In this document: positions 31,371-38,167 of the stretch, piece after piece
How positions within the stretch are numbered: the first letter of the stretch is position 1
Layout: every line of letters begins with the position of its first letter
DNA from: Actinomycetes bacterium
GTDB taxonomy: Bacteria; Actinomycetota; Coriobacteriia; Anaerosomatales; Anaerosomataceae
Reading direction: 5' to 3'
NCBI GenBank assembly: GCA_021373175.1
Contig: JAJFTE010000038.1
Coordinates: 1 to 39,417 of the forward strand
Length of the DNA: 39,417 bases
Notes under the pieces: model-generated
The model's database searches: none
The model's input: only the letters and a program-made list of their open reading frames with translations
Told to the model about the DNA's origin: nothing
Program-made: the position numbers and the translations under genes

Positions 31371-32354
31371 GTGGAGGAGCGGGAGTTCGTCGCCGGGTCC
31401 AAGGGTGTGTGGGAGCGACTCGCCGCCGCGGTCGAGGACGCGCGCGAGCACGGCGTGCGTCGCCTGAGCGCCCCGGCGCTCAAGCAGATGCACGAGGACT
31501 ACCGTCACGCCGCCGCCGACCTCGCGTACGCGCAGACGCACTATGCCGGGACCGAGACGGTCGCCTATCTCAACCGGCTGGTCGCGTTCGCGCACGGCGA
31601 GCTCTACGGCACGCCGCCGAGACGGCTTGCCGGTGTGTGGCGGTTCCTCTCGGCCGAGTATCCAGAGCTGGTGCGAAAGAACTGGAAGCCGCTGGCGATA
31701 TCCGCGGGGATCTTGACAGCGGCGGTGATGCTCGGGTTCGCGCTGGCGTTCGTCAACCCGCCAGTCGCGCGGCTGCTCTTGCCGGCGCAGTACCGCGACA
31801 CCGTTGGCGACTCGGTCGCCCGCGGCAACGAAGGCGCGAACGAGCAGATGGTCGGGCTTGCGCCGGTGGTCTCGGCGTACATCACGAGCAACAACATCCA
31901 GGTGTCGCTCATGGCGTTCGCGGGCGGCATCACCTTTGGCGCGCTCACCGCGTACGCGCTCACGATGAACGGGCTCATGCTGGGGGTGCTCGCGGGAATG
32001 TTCACGAAAGGTGGCGGCTCGCTGGGGTTCTGGGCGCTCATCGTGCCGCACGGCGCGCTCGAGCTGCCAGCGATCATGCTGGCGAGCGCGGCCGGCCTCG
32101 TGCTGGCGCGCGCGCTGCTCTTCCCCGGCGACCTCACGCGCGCCGACGCGCTGCGGGCGAACTCCGGCGACGCCGTGCGGCTCGTGATCGGCGCGGTGCC
32201 GCTGCTGATCATCGCCGGCATCATCGAGGCGTTCCTGACGCCGCGCGGCGGAATCGACCCGACCATGAAGCTCGCGTTCGGCGCGGTCGTCTTCCTGCTG
32301 CTGGTGGCGTACCTGGCGCTGCCGGGGCGGAAGAGCGCACGTACTCTGCGATAA
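31371..32354 (+). CDS. Stage II sporulation protein M-like (DUF95) membrane protein
   Basis: 327 residues from a GTG at 31371, GGAAGG 6 nt upstream. A soluble helical N-terminus of about 105 residues (VWERLAAAVEDAR, YRHAAADLAYAQTHY) precedes about five or six membrane segments. SAYITSNNIQVSLMAFAGGI, TFGALTAYALTMNGLMLGVLAG and LIVPHGALELPAIMLASAAGL are the SpoIIM family core; NN-Q, G-P-HG-EL are the conserved polar positions. In endospore formers SpoIIM acts in septal peptidoglycan degradation, but this widespread variant next to an RDD gene is not proof of sporulation. Confidence 0.9.
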   Translation: MEEREFVAGSKGVWERLAAAVEDAREHGVRRLSAPALKQMHEDYRHAAADLAYAQTHYAGTETVAYLNRLVAFAHGELYGTPPRRLAGVWRFLSAEYPELVRKNWKPLAISAGILTAAVMLGFALAFVNPPVARLLLPAQYRDTVGDSVARGNEGANEQMVGLAPVVSAYITSNNIQVSLMAFAGGITFGALTAYALTMNGLMLGVLAGMFTKGGGSLGFWALIVPHGALELPAIMLASAAGLVLARALLFPGDLTRADALRANSGDAVRLVIGAVPLLIIAGIIEAFLTPRGGIDPTMKLAFGAVVFLLLVAYLALPGRKSARTLR

Positions 32355-32724
32355 GCCGCACGTCCGGATAGCTGCCATGCGCGCACGCGCCCGCACTCAC
32401 AAGCGTTGCGCCGAGAAGCGCCGCACACCCCGCGCAAGCGCGTCGCAGAACGAGCGGCGGAGGAACGAGCAAGACCAGTGCCCCGTTTCCGCTGATACCC
32501 GCTACTCATGACGCAGCGGCCTGAAGCCGCGTTCTTCCCGTCTCCGCTCGAACTCGGCCGGATGGTCGTCGCCACCGGCTCGGGGAACGTTGACTCCGCT
32601 GATGTGGTCCGGTTCGAGGTATGTGGGAATACAGAACACACGGGGGGACCGCAAGCATGACCGGTAGGACCTGAGAATCCAGTTAGTCGGGACGTGTCGT
32701 CACGACAAATGGAGGCGATGTACT
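32355..32724. other. Intergenic region, no gene supported
   Basis: Contains two mutually antisense short frames: plus 32508-32660 (50 codons, no ribosome site) and a minus frame ending in a TAG at 32507-32505 whose last 40 residues (ending RREERGFRPLRHE) look protein-like but have no start. One may be a decayed gene end. A 13-bp palindrome TGTCGTCACGACA (32695-32707) lies just upstream of the radical SAM ribosome site and could be an operator. Confidence 0.4.
32695..32707. promoter_or_regulatory. Palindrome upstream of the radical SAM gene
   Basis: TGTCGT-C-ACGACA is a perfect 6-1-6 inverted repeat, 3 nt before the GGAGG ribosome site. It might be a repressor site or a small RNA hairpin. No promoter hexamers were identified with confidence nearby. 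Confidence 0.3.
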
Positions 32725-34140
32725 GTGGGAACAGCAGAGCATTTACGCCAGAGGTCGACCGAGTATGCGGTTAAGGAGGCAATGAGGATCCTCGGAGACC
32801 GGCCCGAGAAACAACTGACGCGACTTATGGACCTGGCGGAACACATAGCGACGGCCGAGGACCACAAGCAGGTGATCGCGAACGTGAGGAAGTACGTCGA
32901 ACCAGGAGAAGACGGTGAGCTGTCGGCTCCGGTGCGCACCCTCCTCCGCGGTCTGCGACAGACGGCGCCCGACTGCCGCGCGCGCCTGTTCACCAATGCG
33001 CTCGTGAACGGTACCTGGAGGGGCCGTACAAAACGGGATGCGGCCCTGCGAGACCAGGGTTTCCTTCCGCCGAGTATCATGCTTCTGAGTCCGACGATGC
33101 GCTGCAACCTGCATTGCACCGGGTGCTATGCAGCCGATTACACAAAGAACGACGACCTGCCTTATGAGGTGATGGATCGCGTTCTCTCAGAGGCGAATGG
33201 CCTCGGTATCAGCAACATTATTCTGTTGGGCGGCGAGCCCTTCGTGCGCCCAGACGTTCTTGACCTTATGGCACAACATGACGACATGGCATTTATGGCA
33301 TTCAGCAACGGCACCCTGTTGACCGAGCCGCTCGCACACCGGCTTGCAGAACTCGGCAACATCTCCGTCTCGGTCAGCATCGATGGCCTGAAAGAAGCGC
33401 ACGACGCCCGACGCGGCGACGGCGTGTTCGATCGTGCGATCGAAGGTCTTCGCAATCTCAAGGCGGCGGGCGTGCCCTTCGGATTCTCCTCCATGATCAC
33501 CTCGGCGAACTGCGAGGATATGATCGCCGATGAGTTCATCGACATGCTGGTGGACGAAGGATGCCTCTGGGGCTGGCACTTCCTGTACATGCCCGTCGGC
33601 GAGGACGCCGATCCCTCACTCATGCCGACGCCGGAGCAGCGGGAGCTTCTGAGGCAACATGGCGCTCAGTGGATCCGCATGAACAAAGAGGTCTTCATCA
33701 TCGACTTCTGGAATGACGCGCCCTATGTAGGCGGGTGCATCGCGGGAGGACGGCACTACTTCCATATCAACGCGAACGGCGATATGGAGCCGTGCATCTT
33801 TGCGCACTTCGCCACGGACAACATCAAGGACGTACCGCTCGCCCAGGCGCTCAACAGCCCGCTCTTCCAGGACATACGCTCGCGTCAGCCCTACAGCGAC
33901 AACCTGCTGCGTCCGTGCATGATCATCGACAACACCGACGTGCTGCGTGACGTGGTCGCTTCGCAGGGCGCCTACCCCACTCATCCGCAAGCAGCCAGGC
34001 TGCTGGGCGAATTCGCCTCCGCGCTCGACGACTATGCCGAGTCGTACCGGCGTATCGCCGATGTCGCATGGGAGGACATCGGTCGACGGTCGTCTCATGC
34101 GCCGGCCAATGTCGCCGACACGAGCCGCGCCCGAGCATGA
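32725..34140 (+). CDS. Radical SAM protein with SPASM-like C-terminus, possibly lipid-modifying
   Basis: 471 residues from a GTG at 32725 with GGAGG 9 nt upstream. A helical N-terminal region of about 115 residues precedes PPSIMLLSPTMRCNLHCTGC, the radical SAM cluster cysteines at about residues 127, 131 and 134; ILLGGEPFVRPDV and SVSIDGLKEAHD follow. C-terminal cysteines near GGCIAGGRHYF, DMEPCIFAHFATDN and LLRPCMIIDN suggest an auxiliary cluster. The next gene overlaps or follows closely and encodes a flippase-like membrane protein, so a lipid substrate is an attractive guess; radical SAM enzymes joining lipid tails are known. The precise reaction cannot be read from sequence. Confidence 0.8.
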   Translation: MGTAEHLRQRSTEYAVKEAMRILGDRPEKQLTRLMDLAEHIATAEDHKQVIANVRKYVEPGEDGELSAPVRTLLRGLRQTAPDCRARLFTNALVNGTWRGRTKRDAALRDQGFLPPSIMLLSPTMRCNLHCTGCYAADYTKNDDLPYEVMDRVLSEANGLGISNIILLGGEPFVRPDVLDLMAQHDDMAFMAFSNGTLLTEPLAHRLAELGNISVSVSIDGLKEAHDARRGDGVFDRAIEGLRNLKAAGVPFGFSSMITSANCEDMIADEFIDMLVDEGCLWGWHFLYMPVGEDADPSLMPTPEQRELLRQHGAQWIRMNKEVFIIDFWNDAPYVGGCIAGGRHYFHINANGDMEPCIFAHFATDNIKDVPLAQALNSPLFQDIRSRQPYSDNLLRPCMIIDNTDVLRDVVASQGAYPTHPQAARLLGEFASALDDYAESYRRIADVAWEDIGRRSSHAPANVADTSRARA

Positions 34141-34144
34141 GACA

Positions 34145-35164
34145 GTGAAACAGCGGTACGACGCGAAGCTCTCCGTCAGTCACCAGCAGCGCGTGGCGCG
34201 AGCCGGACTGCTCACCGTGGTGGCGCTTGCCGCCACGGTGAGTATCGTCCTAGCGGGCCGCGACGGGGTCGTCGACGCTCTGCTCACGATTCCCTGGTGG
34301 GCGGTCGCTGGTGCGGTGATGCTGGGGGCGGTCAGTATGCTGGCCGAAGGCGCCGTGCTTGCGATAATCGCAGACGACCCTCGGCCCCGAACGGTACTGC
34401 GCATGACGCATGCCTACGTCGCTGGCAACTTCGTCGGGGCGGTCACTCCGTATGCGATCGGCGGAGCGCCCGCGTGGGTGTGGGCCCTCACGCGCGAGAA
34501 GGTGTCGATCGAGAACGCTGCCGCTATGATCGTCGCCCGTTCTGTGGTCGCTGCGACCTTCTTCACGGGCATGACGCTGACCGCCGCGCTTGTGCTGCCG
34601 GGTATCTCAGGGCTTCCCCGGGCAGCCGTATTCATCGTCGTGCTACCGGGCATGGCCATCCTCCCGATGATCGCGATCGTACGAAGCCCGGCTCGCTCAG
34701 GTGAGCGTCTCGCGAGTCTGCTGTCCTGGCTCGGCAAACAACGCGGTCTGGGGTGGCTGAGCAAGGCGGCAGACGCCGCGCCGGCGTATATCGGACGATT
34801 CGTTGAGGCGTTCAGTGAGCTTGGACGGCGCCCCGGATCGATGATCGGAGCACTCATAGTCTTCGCTGTCTCGCGCTTCAGTCAGCTCGCGGCCATTCCC
34901 CTGCTGTTCGCAAGCACCGGAGCACCACAACCGGGAACGCTTCTCGCGCGGCTTGTTGCCGTGTGGACCATCTCCTCGATCGCCCCGGCGCCGAGCGGAG
35001 AGGGCGTTGCGCAGGCGGCTATCGTGACGATCTTCGGCCCACTCGTGGGATCGCAGTCGGCCGCGGCGGCAGCACTCGGATGGCGCGCGTGTGTCTACTA
35101 CCCGATGTTCCTCGCCGGGGCGGTGTTGTTTGCGAGACTCGTGCGCTCTCCTGGCGTCCGCTGA
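34145..35164 (+). CDS. Lysylphosphatidylglycerol synthase transmembrane-domain family protein
   Basis: 339 residues if started at the GTG 34145, 4 nt after the radical SAM stop; an upstream in-frame ATG at 34109 would overlap that gene. About eight membrane segments. MTHAYVAGNFVGAVTPYAIGG and the C-terminal SSIAPAPSGEGVAQAAI are the two conserved re-entrant-like motifs of the UPF0104/AglD/MprF N-terminal family. Members flip or bind lipids. The aminoacyl-transferase domain of true MprF is absent. Close linkage to the radical SAM gene suggests a shared lipid role. Confidence 0.85.
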   Translation: MKQRYDAKLSVSHQQRVARAGLLTVVALAATVSIVLAGRDGVVDALLTIPWWAVAGAVMLGAVSMLAEGAVLAIIADDPRPRTVLRMTHAYVAGNFVGAVTPYAIGGAPAWVWALTREKVSIENAAAMIVARSVVAATFFTGMTLTAALVLPGISGLPRAAVFIVVLPGMAILPMIAIVRSPARSGERLASLLSWLGKQRGLGWLSKAADAAPAYIGRFVEAFSELGRRPGSMIGALIVFAVSRFSQLAAIPLLFASTGAPQPGTLLARLVAVWTISSIAPAPSGEGVAQAAIVTIFGPLVGSQSAAAAALGWRACVYYPMFLAGAVLFARLVRSPGVR

Positions 35165-35221
35165 GGACCGCGCCGATCTGCGTGAGCGTGTGTGCAGTGC
35201 GCGGTATGTCTGCGCTGGCGC

Positions 35222-35587
35222 TTATGGCATCTGCGCAGTGAGCACGTATGACGTGATCGCCTCCAGAACGGGGCGCATCCTCTCCTCTGACAGCCGGTAG
35301 TAGACGAGTCTCCCGTCGCGGCGGTAGTCGACGAGTCCCGTGCGGTACAGCAGGCGCAGGTGGTACGAGGCGGCCGCCGTCGTAGCGCCCACGACAGCGG
35401 CGACGTCGCAAACGCAGAGCTCGGATTGACTCTGGGCGTACAGCACTTTGAAGCGGGTATCGTCAGCGAGGTTCGCGACGGCCTCGCCGACACCATTGAG
35501 CCCGCCGACTACCGGGCGCAACGCATCCACCTTGTCGGCATGCACGCACTCGACTTCGCATACGGGCGGGTCGGTCTGTTTGCGCAT
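35222..35587 (-). CDS. cadC: ArsR/SmtB-family metal-responsive repressor CadC
   Basis: 121 residues from the ATG at 35587, GGAGG 4 nt upstream; in-frame sequence further upstream lies over the operator region. CEVECVH (Cys10 and Cys14) and ELCVCD (Cys58 and Cys60) form the alpha3N metal site of CadC that binds Cd, Pb, Bi or Zn. The winged helix contains VVGATTAAASYHLRLLYRTGLV and the DNA-contacting beta wing RRDGRLVYYRL. It should repress cadA and itself through the two TCAAG-type inverted repeats between the genes and release on metal binding. Confidence 0.95.
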   Translation of the reverse strand: MRKQTDPPVCEVECVHADKVDALRPVVGGLNGVGEAVANLADDTRFKVLYAQSQSELCVCDVAAVVGATTAAASYHLRLLYRTGLVDYRRDGRLVYYRLSEERMRPVLEAITSYVLTAQMP

Positions 35588-35603
35588 CGGACCTCCAAGA
35601 TCC

Positions 35604-35619
35604 TCAAGTGAACACTTGA
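35604..35619. promoter_or_regulatory. CadC operator candidate 1
   Basis: TCAAGTG-AA-CACTTGA, a perfect 7-2-7 inverted repeat, overlaps the -35 of the cadA promoter and lies 16 bp from the cadC start codon. The TCAA...TTGA halves resemble the CadC/SmtB operator core. Confidence 0.6.
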
Positions 35620-35644
35620 CCATCGACTGCACGACGTCTACAGT
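35616..35644 (+). promoter_or_regulatory. Candidate cadA promoter
   Basis: TTGACC at 35616-35621, 17-nt spacer, TACAGT at 35639-35644. The -35 overlaps operator 1 and the -10 overlaps operator 2, a layout suited to repression. Confidence 0.55.
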
Positions 35645-35662
35645 CAAGCATACGCTTGACTG
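35641..35662. promoter_or_regulatory. CadC operator candidate 2
   Basis: CAGTCAAGC-ATAC-GCTTGACTG, a perfect 9-4-9 inverted repeat covering the cadA -10 and start-site region. It shares the TCAAG...CTTGA core with operator 1. Confidence 0.65.
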
Positions 35663-35698
35663 TTTGAGTGTATCCCGCCTGCGCCTAGGAGGCAAGCA

Positions 35699-37816
35699 GT
35701 GCCATCGCCCGTCGACACACAAAAGCACACCCTGTTCGTCGAAGGGATCACTTGACTCGACTGTGCGGCCAAGTTCGAGAAGAACGTGGCCAGACTCCCC
35801 GGCGTGACCGGGGCACAGCTCAATCCGGCGGCGGGCAAGCTCGTGATCGAGGGCGCGATGGATCTCGACGCCATCAGAGCTGAAGGTCGTAAGGAGAACT
35901 ACCGGATCCAGAGTGCCGAAGAGCGGGGCGCAGCCCCGCAGACCAAGGAGGGTGTCGATTGGGAGCTGGTTCGAACGATCGCGTCCGGGGTCTTGCTCGC
36001 GGTCGGCGCGGCAGCCCAGAAATCGGGCGCGGCCAGCCCTGTATTCATGACCTTCTACATAGCCGCGATCGCGCTCGGTGGTTGGAGCAATTTCCGCAAG
36101 GCGGCGTTCTCTCTTCCCAAGCTCGACTTCAACATGAGCGTGCTCATGTCAGTGGCCATCCTCGGTGCTGGTGCTATCGGAGCCTGGGAGGAGGCGGCGG
36201 TCGTAGCCTTTTTGTTCTCCGCATCCGAGATGCTCGAGTCCTGGACCATGGAGCGTGCACGGCGCTCCATCGGCGACCTGATGGGCGGGGTCCCCAAGAC
36301 CGCTCGCATCCAACTCCCCGATGGCCACATCACGGAGGTGCCTGTCGAGGGCGTTGCCGTGGGAGACCTGATGGTGGTGCGTCCTGGCGAAAAGCTCGCG
36401 CTTGACGGCCTCATAGAGGCGGGAGCCTCCAGCCTGGACGAGGCGACCATCACCGGCGAGTCGGTCCCCGCCGAGAAGACCGAAGGCGCGGAGGTGTTCG
36501 CCGGCACGCTCAACGGCGAGGGTCTGCTGAGGGTACGCGTGACGCGCCTGGTCCACGATACGACCGTCGCCCGCATCGTGCACATGGTCGAGGAGGCGCA
36601 GGCCAAACGGGCTCCGTCCCAGGCGTTCGTCGACAAGTTCGCCGCAGTCTACACGCCGGTAGTCCTGGCGCTTGCTGCCGGGGTCGTGCTTGTGCCCCCG
36701 CTGCTCTTCGCTCAGGCGTGGGAGCCGTGGATCTACCGTGGGCTCTCCTTGCTCATCGTCTCGTGCCCGTGTGCTCTCGTGGTCTCCACGCCGGTATCCA
36801 TCGTCAGCGCCATTAGTAATGCTGCGGGGCGCGGCGTCCTTATCAAGGGCGGCATCCACCTGGAACAGATGGGTGCGATACGGGCCATCGCCTTCGACAA
36901 GACCGGCACGCTCACCGAGGGTCGGCCGTCGGTCACCGATGTGGTGCCTCTGAGCGGCGCCGATGAGACCAGGTTGCTGCAGCTGGCGGCGTCCCTGGAG
37001 TCCGGTTCGCAACATCCACTTGCGGCCGCGATCGTGCGCGAGGCCGAGGCGCGCTCCATCGCGCTGCTGCCGATCCATGAGATGCGATCCTTCTCGGGGC
37101 TCGGAGTGAAGGCCGCGGTCGACGGACATGAGATGGCGGTCGGCAGCCCCGGGATGCTTGGCGGCAACACGGACTTCGCTCAAGCGGAGCCTGCTCTCAA
37201 TAGGCTGCATGGTGACGGCAAGACCGCCGTGCTCGTCGAGCGGGACGGTATTCTCATCGGGGTCATCGGCATCGCCGATGCGGTCCGCGATACGAGCCGG
37301 GATGCCGTAGCGGCACTGAAGCAGATGGGCATCGAACACACGATCATGTTGACGGGTGACAACCCGGCGGCAGCGGCAGCTATCGCATCCCAGGTTGGCG
37401 TCGATGAGTTCCGGGCCGAATTGCTGCCTGAAGCGAAGCTCGATGCCGTGACGAGTCTGATGGGCGAGTATGGTCAGGTCGCGATGGTCGGCGACGGCGT
37501 GAACGACGCTCCGGCGCTGGCGACCGCGACGGTCGGCATCGCCATGGGGGGAGCAGGAACCGATACCGCGCTTGAAACGGCCGATATCGCCCTCATGGCC
37601 GATGACCTGGTGCAGCTTCCCTTCGCCGTTGGGCTGAGCCGCGCGGCGCTGCGGACGATCAAGGTCAACATCGCGTTCGCGATCGGCATCAAAATGCTCG
37701 CGCTCCTGCTCATGTTCCCCGGCTGGCTCACGCTGTGGATGGCGATCATGGCCGACATGGGCGCATCGATCATAGTCACAGTAAACGGGATTCGGCTCCT
37801 GAAGTGGAGGCGATAG
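35699..37816 (+). CDS. cadA: Selenocysteine-containing Cd/Zn/Pb-translocating P-type ATPase CadA (TGA at 35753-35755 read as Sec)
   Basis: 705 residues if the TGA at codon 19 is read as selenocysteine. The GTG start at 35699 has a perfect AGGAGG 6 nt upstream. The reading gives FVEGIT-U-LDCAAKFEKNV, the CadA-type metal-binding (HMA) domain with U in place of the first Cys of CxxC. A start at the GTG 35786 would cut this domain in half and has no ribosome site. Downstream are eight expected membrane segments, the TGES-type motif TGESVPAEKT, the metal-site CPC (about residues 356-358) in SCPCALVVSTP, phosphorylated Asp400 in DKTGT, SGSQHPLAAAIV, GDGVNDAPAL and the terminal DMGASIIVTVNGIRLLKW typical of the Zn/Cd/Pb group. 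It is divergent from cadC. A genuine premature stop or sequencing error is the alternative. Confidence 0.85.
35767..35791 (+). promoter_or_regulatory. SECIS-like hairpin downstream of the in-frame TGA
   Basis: Starting 11 nt after the TGA: GGCCA pairs with TGGCC, an A-G mismatch follows, GTTC pairs with GAAC, and the loop is GAGAA. This gives nine base pairs, a G at the first loop position, and a loop 22 nt after the TGA, all within the range of bacterial SECIS elements (the fdhF element also has an 11-nt spacer). It lacks the bulged U of the E. coli element. Confidence 0.6.
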
Positions 37817-38167
37817 GCGGTATTCTGGCCGCAGCTGTGGCCGTCGCCGGAGCGCAAGACGAGCCCCCAGGCCAACACCCCGAGGTCGATGCGGGCTATC
37901 ATCGATTGGGCTCCTTTCTCCGTGATGTATCGACAACACCACGAAAGAGGAGCCCACCTGGTCTGTCGAGTAACCCCTAGCCTTGGGATGCAACCTGAGG
38001 CAACGCGGGGTATTGACAAAGCCACGATATTATGCTACGCCGCCCCTGTTGGTAGTTGATCCAAAAGTTTTGCCTTCCGGGAGACCGTACGGCCGAGCTT
38101 GGACGATGGCAGCGAGTGTATCGGTCCGCTGCATCCGTTTGGCGGGCGCGAACGAAGGAGGAAGGAA
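37817..38167. other. Intergenic junction between cadA and aor
   Basis: No complete gene. On the minus strand an ATG at 37902-37900 with AAAGGAG upstream opens a frame beginning MIARIDLGVLAWGLVL that runs into the cadA 3' end, possibly a gene start cut off by recombination. A long inverted repeat lies beside it. On the plus strand TTGACA at 38013-38018 is followed 17 nt later by TACGCC preceded by TGC, a possible aor promoter. The 38041-38150 stretch could fold but matches no RNA class I can name. Confidence 0.4.
37907..37956. repeat. Inverted repeat downstream of cadA
   Basis: TGGGCTCC (37907-37914) pairs with GGAGCCCA (37949-37956); TTTC and GAAA extend the stem by four pairs past a 2-nt bulge, leaving a loop of about 24 nt. 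It could be a cadA terminator in either direction, a regulatory site of a lost minus-strand gene, or a mobile-element end. Confidence 0.45.

Noticed and set aside
32508-32660. RiPP precursor peptide for the neighbouring radical SAM enzyme
   Set aside because: The 50-codon frame has no ribosome site, no leader/core character and an equally plausible antisense frame; the enzyme has no typical RiPP-recognition features.
35786-37816. cadA starting at the GTG 35786 with the TGA at 35753 as a true stop
   Set aside because: This would begin in the middle of the HMA domain with no ribosome site, whereas the GTG at 35699 has AGGAGG and gives a complete domain when the TGA is read through. Kept as the alternative to be tested.
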